A stretch of 64,000 nt of DNA from Sipunculus nudus (GCA_026874595.1 CM049310.1:41919558-41983557), one strand, 5' to 3'. Positions 34,275-46,119 are shown, numbered from the stretch's first letter. Notes: generated by a model from the sequence alone, not told the origin. Numbers and translations: made by a program.

Positions 34275-34392
34275 TGGAATCTCTTCGGACAAACCCTGAA
34301 CATATGTATGTCGAAAATCACGGCAATCCGTACGGCGGTATCAGAGGAGATACAGAAAATTACAAAAATCGCCTTACGCTATTAATATATAG
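34275..34392. mobile_element. dispersed repeat, copy 2 (3' half)
   Basis: TCTTCGGACAAACCCTGAACATATGTATGT to ...TTACGCTATTAATATATAG, matching the end of the copy at 29100-29435. Confidence 0.55.
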
Positions 34393-34798
34393 ATTCTCAC
34401 AGATAAAATAGAAAAACACGGCAATTAAAGTTTAAAATCACCAATATGGCCGATAGGTCTGTCCGCATTTGAAATGGGTATGATTAAGCCAAACATATAT
34501 ACAGCCAGTCTATTAGTTAAACGTGGAAATCAGGGACCTAGAACAACAACGGCGGCCACAGAAATTTTGCCTCATGTCGTTTTTCACCCTCAGCACGTCA
34601 AAATAGCTTAAGCAAGTGCCGCTCCTTTCAGACTCCAGAGAATAGACCTATTTCGAGCCAAAGCGAGGCTCCTCTGACACAGCTCATTAATATTCAGTGG
34701 AGGCAGAAAGCTTGGGAAGCCCCTTGCCTCCAGCCTTTGTTTGTATAGCACTCCAGCACTCTAGCAAGCACCTAGGTGTTTCAAAACTCAATAAAATC

Positions 34799-34925
34799 AT
34801 GCTTTCCAGCTGTTGCCTAGTTGGATGCACATCAAAGCAGGACAGATCAAGGGGTCTCACACTACACAGGATTCCAAATGGCCGTAATAGTCCTGGGGCC
34901 AATTTCCACAAGGATCTTAAATTCC
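34799..34925 (+). pseudogene. THAP-type zinc finger N-terminal fragment
   Basis: The frame from ATG 34799 reads MLSSCCLVGCTSK...GLTLHRIP, the start of a THAP (C2CH) DNA-binding domain: Met, the CX4C pair and LHRIP, where family members have FH-FP. The second half (Trp, later Cys and His) is missing. After LHRIPNG a GT (GTAATA, near 34884) could be a donor, so this may be a real first exon; otherwise it is a remnant. THAP domains occur in host regulators and in P-element-type transposases. No downstream exon was found. Confidence 0.45.
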
Positions 34926-34992
34926 AAGTTTGCTGCACCTTTCCCCTTCCCCCCCTTCCCCCCAATTTTAGGTTTGATGCTATTTTTCGTTG

Positions 34993-35566
34993 AATTAATT
35001 AATAGATATGATATTTCAAAACAATTCCCCCTAGAAATGTGTCCATAAAGGCCCGAAATCGGCAATTTTAAAAGCTAATTTTGGTACAAATATTAAAAAA
35101 ATTTGGCCTATAATGGGTTAATGACTAGGGTTCACACTTGGAAAGTGTTATCTTGAGAAATATATAGTGTTAAATTCAATCAGAGCTACCCTTTCTGCCT
35201 ATATTTGATATACTGAATCCGATAAAAAATAATTGCAAAACTCTCTTACAAAATTTTCACCATCAAACTTTCATATAAAAATGCATTTTAAAACCTTACT
35301 GTTATTTTGGGTAGGCCTATAAACTGGCAAACTCGTCCTAATCATCAATTTGATTAGCTTAGTCCAGTAAAAAGGTCAATTTAGTTACAAGTCTTCCTTT
35401 AAATTAAAAATTCACTTTTTGAAGATAGTTTATTGAATAAAATAAAAATCGAATAATATTTATATTTTGAGTATTAATTCGGTTTTCGAGCCGAAGCACA
35501 GCAGAAGTTTGAGGGTTATGTTCCAGTGAAACAGCGTGGGGATATTCATTTTATTTTTCTAAATTT
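34993..35566. other. intergenic DNA, nothing recognised
   Basis: AT-rich, no supported feature. Confidence 0.5.
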
Positions 35567-35572
35567 GTTTAA

Positions 35573-37262
35573 TACGGTGGCTGATTTAGGACACAGAAAA
35601 AAAAAAATTTATCTCGAGATCTCGAGATAACATCTCGAGATCTCGACATAGAATTTCGCAAAAAAAATTTTTATGAAGCAAACAAAAAAATTTTAGGAAG
35701 CAAAAAAAAAATTTTAGGAAGCAAAAAAAAATTTTTAGGAAGCAAAAAAAAAATTTTTAGGAAGCAAAAAAAAAATTTTTATGAAGCAAAAAAAAAATTT
35801 TAGAAAGCAAAAAAAAAATGTTTAGGAAGCAAAAAAAAAAATTATCTTTCGAGATCTCCAGAAAAAATGTCACACTTGTACGAACCATTCGAAGCTGAAT
35901 TGACATAAAACAAAGCAACCTTATGGGGACAGTGCTTACTATTGCAATTATAAAACAAAGACCATGTATACTGTGTTTAACTGAACGGTAATACAATATA
36001 ATTAATTTAAAATCAATCAAGTTTGTATATCCCCTGAGATAAGGCGAGTTGAAGAAAAGTTCAATATAAATTCAATATTTAATATTCATATCCGTAAGGA
36101 AGATGTCAAAGCCTAAAGAATCTGAAACATTCTACCTGAACGGCGGATTCGGAGCCATGTCTGTTAAATCACTCAAATAGAAATGTTTAGGTCTGCATGC
36201 ATGCATTGTGGGTACCTTATTATTTTAAGAATACAAACAAATATGAGCTTCTTATAGAAACATGCTTTTTGTACAATTTCTTTCAGCTTTTGTTTTATTG
36301 AAATGGTGTGTCGTTTTATGGAACATGTATTAGACCATCATAAATTAAAATATGCTAAAACTGATTACTGTGTTTTCGGGAAGGTACGCTGGGGGGGGGG
36401 GGGGGGGGGTCGGGGAGGGGCGTTGCTTCAGCCCCTAAAGCCCATGTCTTGATCCACTATAGCTCTTACTATAGCTCAGATTAATTTAATCAACCTATCT
36501 TCATAAATGTTTTATATTCATAAATAAACGGTTTAAAATTTTGATCATCTCTCATCATGATTTTTCTTCAGCAAAATGCTCTGCTTTGGTCTTAAAGTCG
36601 CTATTCACCTGCCTTATTTATAGAATCTTTGTAATACAGGCTAACTCTGCTGATACATATTAAAGAAGTGAAAGTAATCATAAACATAATCTAGGTAAAC
36701 ATAATCTATTAATCTTTCATAAAAATGAGCCAATGCCATGGGTAAAGGCGGTGTCTTTTTCTATATCCACGTTTTTTTATAACATGGGGGTGCAAAAATT
36801 GCCACCGATCGTAATAGAAAGACGTCCGGCAGAAACATCTGGCTTCAATTCAGAGATTACAGATTTCTGTAAATGACAAATACTGCATTGCTTCACATGC
36901 TCTAACGAATATCAACTAGTGATCTTTCAATAACTCGGTTACATGTTTTATCTGTATGTTAACACTTGCTCAAGTGGCTTGTATACAAGTAGCCTTTAGA
37001 TAAAATGTTTATACGTCAAAGTGACGTTATAAGACCCATTCCAAGCTGGGATTTCTTCCTAAATTTTTTTTTTTTTTTGCTTCCTAATTTTTTTTTTTTT
37101 TTTTGCTTCCTAAAATTTTTTTTTTTTGCTTCCTAAAAATTTTTTTTTTGCTTCATAAATTTTTTTTTTGCGAAATTCTATGTCGAGATCTCGAGATGAG
37201 ATGTTATCTCGAGATCACGAGATAAATATTTTTTTTTTCTGTGTCCTTAATCAGCCACCGTA
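35573..37262. mobile_element. second foldback-like element with TCTCGAGA arms and a 6-bp target duplication
   Basis: 1,690 bp. The ends TACGGTGGCTGATT are inverted repeats, flanked on both sides by GTTTAA (35567-35572 and 37263-37268). Each arm contains, in order, an A-run, a TCTCGAGATCTCGAGA palindrome block, TCGACATAGAATTTCGC, and a tandem array of ~20-23-bp units (GGAAGC plus A-run plus T-run): about seven on the left to 35845, about five on the right from 37055. The 1.2-kb centre has no recognisable coding region. A G18 run lies at 36390. Confidence 0.75.
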
Positions 37263-37268
37263 GTTTAA

Positions 37269-37641
37269 AAGCTGGTTTCACTTAAACATTTTACTTAAAT
37301 CTTGAATTTATTTTAAAACCTTAAAATATGACAGTGATAATGATATTGTGCATTAAAGATGATGAGGTAAGTCTTAAAACTTCAATTGCTTTACAGACTT
37401 CAGTGAAATCGTTAGTGTCATCACATTTCCCATTTATAGCCTATAATGCAGTGCATTTAACATTCTCTTAGTTTAGTTGAAAATTTGAATAAGTTTATAC
37501 ACATCAGCTTTATGTATTTAAGTCGGCAGCATGGCAATACTTTTCCACTAAATGGCACGGCCAAGTTTTAATGTAATATTGCGAAAAAAAGGGTGACAAA
37601 ATAAGTCATAATATAACAAAATGTATAAATATATATAAATA

Positions 37642-37685
<44 letters not shown>

Positions 37686-38980
37686 TCAAAATTTTGTTGA
37701 AAAATTCTAAAATTTGTTTTATTTAATGTAACTGTCAGCTTCTTGTGTTAAAATTGTGGTGTATCTGACAGGACAGCAAAACCTGAGTGTGATTATTCCA
37801 TTGAAACAAAATATTATTTGTATTATTCATTTTCATTAGAATAAGTTAACCAAATTTAAAATCTCAATTTATCAAAAATCAATTTACCAAATTTATAAAA
37901 AAAAAAAGTGGCCTGAAAATTAACGCTTAGAAAAGAACCGGACTTTGGTCAGGCTTTGTGTAAAAAAATTAAACCTACCAAAGCTACCATAGCATCACAA
38001 AGTAGCTAGAACTTGAGCTCCGTCACACTGGACATTGGCTGGGAGGTACATCTGCCTTTAGTAGCAGTAATTACCATACTCATATTACAACACCTTCGGT
38101 ACATTGACCACATGACCAGTGTAATTCATAAAATATCATTTGAGCCCTTGAGTAAAGACCAGTGCAAAGTATTCATAGATATCAGGGTAGCCAAGCTCAG
38201 ACTAGCATCTGGGATTGTCTGACCTCTTGACAAAGAACCATCAATAGCATATGGATCAGGCAGCACTGTACCATCATCTGTGGTCAGTTTGCTCATATAC
38301 ACCTGCTGGTTTGCTGATGTTAATTACTTGGCATATTAGGCTGCTCTGTAGACTAAAGTTGGGTTTGATTGGGAACATTCTGAGGGAAGCGTGGGGGCAG
38401 CCATTGTCCTACTCAGTGGAGTGACCAGTGCTGGGCAATGTTTTGCCTCCAGCAGGAAACCCAGTGCATATCAATGAGGTCAGGTCATATTACAATGAGT
38501 GACGTTTTGCACCTCGCCCCAGGACAGCCTACTTTACCATGTACGGACAGCTTATCAAAAGGCGAGTCCACTAATAGCTAATTAAGAGGGGTGGTAGGTA
38601 GCTCTAGTATTTTTACAATCCAACAACGTGCGATTACCTACCACCACTACTGACGACCACTTCAGAATCGAATCAAATTTAAGGAGTTTGGTTCTGCTTC
38701 TGTACCAGTCATGGGTCAATCGCCGAATCATATAGTCGTGCGATTTTGTTTTACCACAGATTTACATGATCCTTAAGATCTCAGTATAAGACTAAAACAC
38801 CAACTTCGCACAAGAGATTAGCTATATTCAAAACACTAACTAATGACTAGAGCTTTGAGGAAACATTATACTACGATCCGATACGAATTGCGAAACTTTG
38901 CTCAAGATACGATACACAAAGTAATATTGGGGTCGGATATCACGTCAGTGCTCGTTGTTGCTCTTCCTCTGGAATAATAT
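37269..38980. other. intergenic DNA with a (TA)n tract
   Basis: (TA)n at about 37648-37682. Nothing else supported. Confidence 0.5.
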
Positions 38981-38981
38981 A

Positions 38982-39111
38982 CAGTAGAACCTCGAATTTC
39001 CGAATCTCTATTTTTTTCCGATTCGTTTTTTTTTCAATAAGGAACCGGAATCTACCTCTACTAACCGAAAGATTGAAGTACGACTTCGGAAAATATATTT
39101 ATTTATGTATG

Positions 39112-39163
<52 letters not shown>

Positions 39164-39378
39164 GTATATGAAGATAAATTATTATAAACAGAATATAAAT
39201 GACTGTTTTTACGTTCTTGAGAAATACAGGCGATACCGGCGGAATGAGCATAATCGAGCGTTGACATGCTCACGCGTGCCGGCAGTAAATTTATTGAAGA
39301 ATGGTTTACTTCACATATCCATAACTTCAAAATCCGAACATATGTTCCGGGACCATTCGGGCATTTAAGGGTCCACTG
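38982..39378. mobile_element. pogo/Tigger-like MITE
   Basis: 397 bp. The left end CAGTAGAACCTCGAATTTCC and the right end, reversed, CAGTGGACCCTTAAATGCCC are flanked by TA (38980-38981 and 39379-39380). A long (TA)n tract (39117-39161) has expanded inside it. CAGTNGAACC ends with TA duplication are typical of pogo/Tigger relatives. Confidence 0.7.
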
Positions 39379-39973
39379 TATCGTGAAACAGTCCGTTTAC
39401 TTATTTTGATCATGTGGCACTTAGCCAATCAGATAACCAATTCTGGCCAATGATGATCCGCGTCACCCGTGCTTCGCCGCTGACTATATTATTAACTGCC
39501 GGATTGTATTGTACTAAGGGCCAGTATATTAAACTGCAATTCTCACTCTCTGTATTTCATCATGATTATATATTATGTAAGTTAAAGGTGTTTAAGTTAA
39601 TTGGGACTTTGTGTATTCAAATGTCAGAGCTGAGTTGCTAGGTATTTAAATAATGACTGTAATTTCTTAGCCTTAATTACATGGCAACTCTATATATATA
39701 TTCAGTCTAACTGCACTTTCATTAGCTCCTGTGCACACCTTTCTTTGATTGCATCTGTTGTGACACGTCAGGGAAATCTCTGATTGGTTAACTAATGGTG
39801 TATGAATCTTGTTTGGAGAGATGCTAGGTGTTCAGAGGCAGTTTTAAACTGGGGGCCAAGCCCATGCATCAATAGAGACTTGTAATTTTGTCGCTCGTGC
39901 ATCCCGGACCAGGTAATGATCTCTACAGGATGTTGTTGGTATGCATTTCAGACTTTCTCTTTGATTGTCAACT

Positions 39974-39975
<2 letters not shown>

Positions 39976-40021
<46 letters not shown>
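39976..40021. repeat. (TA)n microsatellite
   Basis: About 22 pure TA units. The neighbouring 39381-39975 has no supported feature. Confidence 0.95.
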
Positions 40022-40022
<1 letters not shown>

Positions 40023-40189
40023 TCAGCGGATCGATACAGGGACATCTGACGATACCAATATGCTATTTGACTTGACATTGCGATCTATCGGTGCACCATG
40101 CAATCATTTCAGTCCTTCTAATGATCGATCCCTCATGGTCGCTTCAGGTTATAGACGTTTATATATTTTATCACATGTCGGTATATCTA

Positions 40190-41100
40190 TAGTGGTGGGC
40201 CGATCATCGAGTTTTTTCGAAAGTCAGCCGGTTTGCTGCCACTTTCAAGCGCTCGATTACCAAAAGCAACTATCGATTACATGATAATAATGATTGTTTT
40301 CTTTCCAGAATGCCTTTATGTTATAGGCAAAAATTATTCTTCCATTTTTACCACATTCCGCGCTTCATATAATGAGTCTGCGTTCCCAAATAACTTCCGT
40401 ATGTAACTGGGTATGACACAGTAGATGCGAGAACGGAGGACTTATTAAACTTATTATCTATGAACTCGCAGGGAACTGCAGAATTAGCGGAGAGTTTTCT
40501 AACGAGCTGTACATTGCAAAAATATTGGCGGGATGGCGTTACAATACTCCATAAATTCTCCTGTTCTATGCCAATTATGCGAGATTCTCTTTAAAATAAT
40601 CTATTCAACCAATGCCAGATGCCGCTGTTTAGGCTGTCCTTAAACAATTCTTTGTTAAGGCTAACCTGGCCGGTCGAGTATATTTTGATTTCGGCTGGAT
40701 TTTTTTGGGACTAGTCTGCAATTTTTTTTGTTGGTATGATCTGCCTAAAACGCACCTGGCCCCGTAAAATCTGCCTTCATGTGCTAGAAAAGCAGCCCCT
40801 CCATAGGCCTAACATTCTTAAATGCTCTTAATTCCCATCAAAATAGATATAACCCGACGTTGCCGATCGTTTAATTTGATCCTTAAAATTAGTCTGAATG
40901 TATCTTTATACGTGGAAGGATCGTTTAACTCACGCGGGAGAGGAGAATACCTGCCAGGGAAACGCAGGTACATTTTCACAGATAATTGCATATTTCTTTG
41001 ATATTTGCGTGTACTTGTCTGAACCGATTAATAATCGATCATCAGTCGGTTTGCTCAAACTGATGATCGATTATGAAAAAGGAACCGACTCCCATCACTA
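40190..41100. mobile_element. hAT-like non-autonomous element
   Basis: The left end TAGTGGTGGGC and the right end, reversed, TAGTGATGGGA fit the hAT terminal style. The flanks GGTATATC and GGTATACC look like an 8-bp duplication, with a 2-bp offset on the left. Near the right end lies a perfect 16-bp-arm hairpin (ATAATCGATCATCAGT, 41028-41043, pairing with 41056-41071). CGATTA subterminal motifs occur at both ends. No transposase. Confidence 0.5.
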
Positions 41101-41102
41101 GG

Positions 41103-41485
41103 TATACCTTGGCACTCGTGTTAGCTTCATATTCGCGATGTTAAAATTTCGCGACTTTAATTTTTACATTGTTTCGCGAGGGTTCCATGCATTTGCACGA
41201 TTTCACCATACAACAATGTACAAACTGATTATATTTAATAATATATGCGCTAAATCGTAACGATTGGACGGAGACCCAAGTGATCATCGAGTAAAAAATA
41301 ATATTTATTATTGGTAGATAATTTGAATTAAATTGGCATCATTTATAATAGCAATCTTTTTCCTTTCCACTTGCCTCCGACGATGGGGCCTCTTATTCGC
41401 AAAGGTTTTATTTTCGCGATAATTTAAATTGCTCGAAAATTGCGAATTGAGACCCTCGCGAGCAAAAAGGCATCCTTGGAATAAA
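41103..41485. mobile_element. MITE-like repeat with CGCGA/CTCGCGAGGG motifs
   Basis: TACCTTGGCA... to ...CATCCTTGGAATA, with ATTTTCGCGA and CTCGCGAGGGTTC motifs in inverted positions near the two ends. Related in content to 41737-42116 and to 656-986. The ends are only partly matched. Confidence 0.4.
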
Positions 41486-41736
41486 AGACTATATATAATA
41501 CTTGGGTATAAATATTAAATTAAGAACCGCAATGACTACACTTACATACTATATTTTCATTACATTATCTTAATTAGATTTGGTAATTAATTATTTTATT
41601 TTTTTATGTTTTTCTATCTACTCCCATCTCAATCCACTCCTTGTGCACAGTTAAAATTTCTTTTCTTAGTTAAAATTCATTTTCAGAAAGGATTGGATTT
41701 TCTTATTGCGGTCACCATTACGTTCCTTTTCATATA

Positions 41737-42116
41737 CTGTAGATGGCGTTTTGTTCTCGAGGGTTTCAGATTCGCAAGATTCACGAAAGCGAACATAAAA
41801 CCTTCGTGAATATGACTCACTATGGAGTCACACATGTGAACAACCATTTCATATATGCTTGTATAGCGTAGCAAGGCAAGTTGAATAATACGAGATATTT
41901 AACATTATCTGCCTATATTGAACAAGAATTTCCAGTCGTTCGATGTTCCCTGGCTCCTTGTCAAACTGGGAAGATTTTTGCGAACACATTGAATCATTCA
42001 TTCAATAAGGGATATACTCTGTGAAGTATAATGTATGATGCGAACGCGAAAATCGAACCCTCGCGAAATACTGAATAAAAAGAGGAAACCCCTTACGAAT
42101 ACCATGTTCACCACAG
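41737..42116. mobile_element. MITE with CTGTGG-type ends and CGCGA motifs
   Basis: Flanked by TA (41735-41736 and 42117-42118). Left end CTGTAGATGGC; right end, reversed, CTGTGGTGAACATGG. Same TA duplication, CTGTGG start and 'gaaccctcgcga' interior as the elements at 656-986 and 41103. Confidence 0.5.
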
Positions 42117-42119
42117 TAT

Positions 42120-43520
42120 TCTCTTATCAGTTTCAACTAGATAATGGCACCTACTCATTATACAGCTTCGCCTTCTCCTTCAGGCTCCGTTCGAAACACT
42201 CCCGGTCTTCTTGTTCAGCTTTAAAAAAAATAGAAAAACGACGCTCTAGTATATATGAAAAACAAAAATGTAAAAATGGTTTTGTGTGAAGACAGATTAA
42301 GAAAAGCGTTAAAATATAGGCTATCATTAATTATTGAAGAAACACATCCCTGTTAAAATGGATTATGAAAGTTCATTCTTGTCAATATTATATATGTATA
42401 CGCCTGAAAGCCTATGGATAGGAAGAACAATTGATCATCATGAAATAAAAAATAATTGTGTCAGGTTGATATTTTAAGTTTTAATTAATGAGAGAGGGAG
42501 AGGGAGAGATTAAAAGCATCGTTACTTTCATGCTGCTTGACATAGAGCCACCAGCACTATCAGTCCCAGGACGATATAACCCTTCATGTTGATCTGAGGA
42601 GAGGGTTTCGTCTATCAATGTGATCGTCTTATCAGAAGGAATGCTTATGGTTAAAATTACAAGTGTGCAGCTGAGACGAGCGCACGGTAATATCATTTGC
42701 GACTACCTGATGTTTTCATCCACGTGATCGGCAATCCATCCAGTCATCGAAAGTGGTCACATTTCTGTGTGGGTTTGAACATTACCATATGTACGCATGC
42801 CATATTATCTGCCTGTCGGAGTTAAGCATTTCTACTAGTTCTCAAGGGCTACGCCAAATTGTTCAGAATTATTCAGAATGAGTGATTTTTTACATTTTCT
42901 GGACAAAATTTTATCAGAGATCCAGAACTCAAGAACTGGTTATATGTTTTCACGTGCAGATTAAAAATCCAAATCGCTCCAATGCACCCCTATCTCATCC
43001 TTCATTTTTTTTTTGGTGGAGTTTTGTTAGAGTCTTGCCTAAAGTACATAATTATTTGCAATGATGTGTGGGTTAATTCACGTTATTGGCTCATTTAGGC
43101 TGAATACAGAACTTTCCCAGTGAAACCCCGGCAGGCGGCAACGGGACTTACCATCTCCAAGTCTAACTCACCTGTTTAATACGTTGTTAAGGTTCTGTGT
43201 GTGAGTAAACACAGTCCCTGTGTATCTGTTTACCATAACAAGACACCGTGACCTGCAGTTCAATCCTGAGCATGCGCGACAACTACCGAACAAGGGGAAG
43301 AAACATAAAAAGAAGCTCAGAAGAAGCCCCCGTTGGATGCTTAATTAAATAAATCTTGATCCGTGCAGCTGCAATTTGTGCAGTGCTAGCTTGTGTACAG
43401 GTGCAAGCATACGGGTATCAGAACGAAATATTGGAAGCTACCAAGATATTTCAAGGAGAAAACACTTTATTTCGTGTTTATTTAATAATCCGTGTAAGTG
43501 TATAGGCCTCTTTAAAGCCA
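42120..43520. other. intergenic DNA, nothing recognised
   Basis: No supported gene or repeat. Confidence 0.5.
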
Positions 43521-43539
43521 ACTGCCTAGTTGATACTTC

Positions 43540-43706
43540 GGGGGGGGGGGGGGGGGAAGTTATTTGTGCCTCCGAAGACAGTTATAAGAGCGGGAGACAG
43601 TTATATGTGCCTCCCAAGACAGTTATTGGAGCGAGAGACAGTTATTTGTGCCTCCGAAGACAGTTATTGGAGCGGGAGACAGTTATTTGTGCCTCCGAAG
43701 GATTTC
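43540..43706. repeat. 41-bp minisatellite behind a G-run
   Basis: G16 is followed by units starting at 43559, 43600, 43641 and 43682 (GTTATTTGTGCCTCCGAAG, ACAGTTATTGGAGCGGGAG). The 41-bp period is not a multiple of 3, so the two overlapping open frames across it are repeat artefacts. Confidence 0.9.
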
Positions 43707-44608
43707 CCCTTGGAGGCCTTGATTTTCAAAAGCAGCTCGTTAGTTAAAAAAGAAAACAATAATGTACTCAAAGTGTACGTGCCGTTTCCCCAAAAGGTAT
43801 CAGTACATCAACGTACAGCATCGGAGCCAGAAATGTTAAATTTCTGAAAATACCATATGGGGGTAATGAGGTCTGCGCTCTCTGAGCACATTTCTAGTTG
43901 GTGAAAGGTTAGCTATTGTGAAGGACATTTGGAAATTCATGAAACCATTTATCGAGGATGCTAATTAGAGATAAAAGAAACCTGTCTAGTGTAGGTCCAG
44001 ACTGGGCTGAAGTACTCGTAAAACATCACAGATTTATGTTTCTTTATATTTGACCGAGCATATTATGAGATACAATGAGAGTACGTATTGCTCTATCATG
44101 TAATTTATTTTTTAATAAGTTTAAGTGAAACTTAGAGCTTACAGAGTTCTTTATCAATGCATACTGACTAGTAAGGGACAAATGTATATTTTGTACTTAA
44201 GGTTATTATGTACACGATAACTGCAATTGGTTGTTTGTTGCAGTGGGGGGTTTTCTTGAAGCCGCTTCTTCGTTTCTGTTTTCCGCTCATCTGGATAAGG
44301 CTTAATGGATAAAACTTTAACTTACTGGAACTGAACTCATGCCAAGGAAATATTGGTAACCTTGGATGTCCATTCTTATGGCCACATGTGTGTGTGTGGA
44401 CGAGAGAGAACTGCGTGACGTGTTCACTAACCCTGAATCACACACGCCAAAACATATTATTTAGGTGCATACATATACTAATATTTTTTTACTGTTCACA
44501 TTTTTAAAAAGTGGATCTTTACATCTAAATAAAACAATGTTTCCTTAAAAAAACGTGTTTTCATTTCATTTTGAGGGCTTTATCATATTTACAGGATATA
44601 ACCATGTT

Positions 44609-44609
<1 letters not shown>
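43707..44609. other. intergenic DNA, nothing recognised
   Basis: No supported feature. Confidence 0.5.

Positions 44610-44672
<63 letters not shown>
44610..44672. repeat. (TA)n microsatellite
   Basis: About 31 TA units, the longest pure tract in the window. Confidence 0.95.
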
Positions 44673-44676
<4 letters not shown>

Positions 44677-44840
44677 GGTTGTTGCAATTATCCACTTTCT
44701 TTGAGAAATACTTTTAGAGTTATTTATATTATCAATCAAACTGTTTCCCTGCAATATAGACAATTTATTATTTATTTATTCTAAATGATGTGATATGACA
44801 TCCAAGACTTCTTTCTAATGTGTGTGTGTATATATATATA

Positions 44841-45200
44841 CAGTGGAACCTCTCCTTACGGGCACCTCTGTACTAAGGACACCTCCTTTAGAACCATTCA
44901 GGAACAAATGGTTCCAGGAAAGAAAAACCTTCTTTAGGGTTCTTAGAAGCACCCATTATCAGGGTCACATATAGAACCCTTAGAGTTCACTAAAGAACCC
45001 CCGGAGAGGATAATACCTGGAACTTCTCAGGTTTCCCCACTGGTTGTATCGCATGGGAAGAGACAAAATTCTGTATGTCCACCACAAAAAAAATATTATG
45101 AAGAGAAATCTGAAATCGTAGGGGTAATCTAAAATCGATTTCGAGTTAACCCTGGGATATCTGAAATCAATTTCAAGTTACCGGGGGGGGGGGGGGGGGT
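44841..45200. mobile_element. pogo-like end followed by repeat debris and a G-run
   Basis: CAGTGGAACCTCTCCTTACG at 44841, preceded by TATATA, is the same end type as at 38982. No partner end was found. Repeated GAACC/GGTTC phrases and a G17 run at 45183 follow. Confidence 0.35.
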
Positions 45201-45273
45201 AATCTGAAGCGGGGGTAAGGGGGTAATCGGCCTAAACAAACTCGAAGAGCCGGCTCAAGAAAAGCCCCTTTAA

Positions 45274-45466
45274 TCCTCTACTCTACACTACATTTGATTC
45301 CCTTGAAATGTAACTATTGAAAATTTTCATAGCAAAAAACAGGCGGACATGAGGGGATTAAATGGATTATAATCCGTTTCATATCCTCATGTCCACCTGT
45401 TTTTTTGCTATGAAAATTTTTATTATTTACATTTCAAGGGAAACAATTACAGTGTAGAGCAGAGGA
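45274..45466. mobile_element. palindromic MITE with TTAA target duplication
   Basis: 193 bp, almost entirely a hairpin: the outer TCCTCTACTCTACACT pairs with AGTGTAGAGCAGAGGA, and complementarity continues inward through ACATGAGG/CCTCATGT. TTAA flanks both ends (45270-45273 and 45467-45470), as left by piggyBac-type transposases. Confidence 0.75.
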
Positions 45467-45479
45467 TTAAAGAACCTAA

Positions 45480-45925
45480 TTTTCAACAAGGTAACTAAAT
45501 ACCTAACTTACGCCTTATTTGAGAAACAGAATTTTCTGAAAATATGAGAAATCAGTCTACATTTTACAACATATCAGACCCACTTATGGCGGTCAAGGTC
45601 ACTGGTCACATGCAAAAACAACCTCAACTGAAAGCTGCTGATTGGATGATCTCATGTAAACACTCTAAAAAATATAACCAGCTAAAACTAAGATGGCTGC
45701 TTATGGAGGGATACACCATATCTGCTAGAGACTAAAATGTTGTGAAACATGAACGGGGGATTTATTGTAAAATTCTTAACTGCCAAATTAGGTTTTCACT
45801 TCCTTATGTTGTTTTCGTGGAAATTATTGAAAAATATAAACATATAAGCAAATCATCTACAAAAACCAGGTGGACAGCAGATGGTGAAATGGACTATATA
45901 GTATATTATATATCTACATAAAATA
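45480..45925. other. intergenic DNA, nothing recognised
   Basis: A 63-codon frame at 45544 has no recognisable motif or splice context. Confidence 0.4.
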
Positions 45926-46007
45926 GTGGTGGATCCCCCCTTTTGAGACCCTCTTTTAGTCTTTAGTGGAACCTTACCTTTCCAAAATCCTGGATCTGTC
46001 CCTGGAA
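45926..46007. mobile_element. short GGATCC-type MITE, third copy
   Basis: AGTGGTGGATCCCCCCTTTT ... CCAAAATCCTGGATCTGTCC. Matches the ends and right-hand text of the element at 13082-13283. Confidence 0.55.
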
Positions 46008-46119
46008 TCGATATGAGCCGTTTGCAGGCCAGTACTGGTAGCAGAAATCCTTTTTTATTTTACTTGTCACCGGGAGCAAATGAGACAGCGTCTTTGTTCC
46101 ATACTAGGGCGCCATCTGC

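Noticed and set aside
35573-37262. Polinton/Maverick (because of the 6-bp duplication)
   Set aside because: Only 1.7 kb, no polymerase, integrase or capsid genes, and the ends do not look like Polinton ends. A non-autonomous derivative cannot be excluded but has no support.
43376-43847. Two overlapping repeat-containing frames with 'CASED' motifs
   Set aside because: The 41-bp minisatellite is open in several frames; its period is not a multiple of three.
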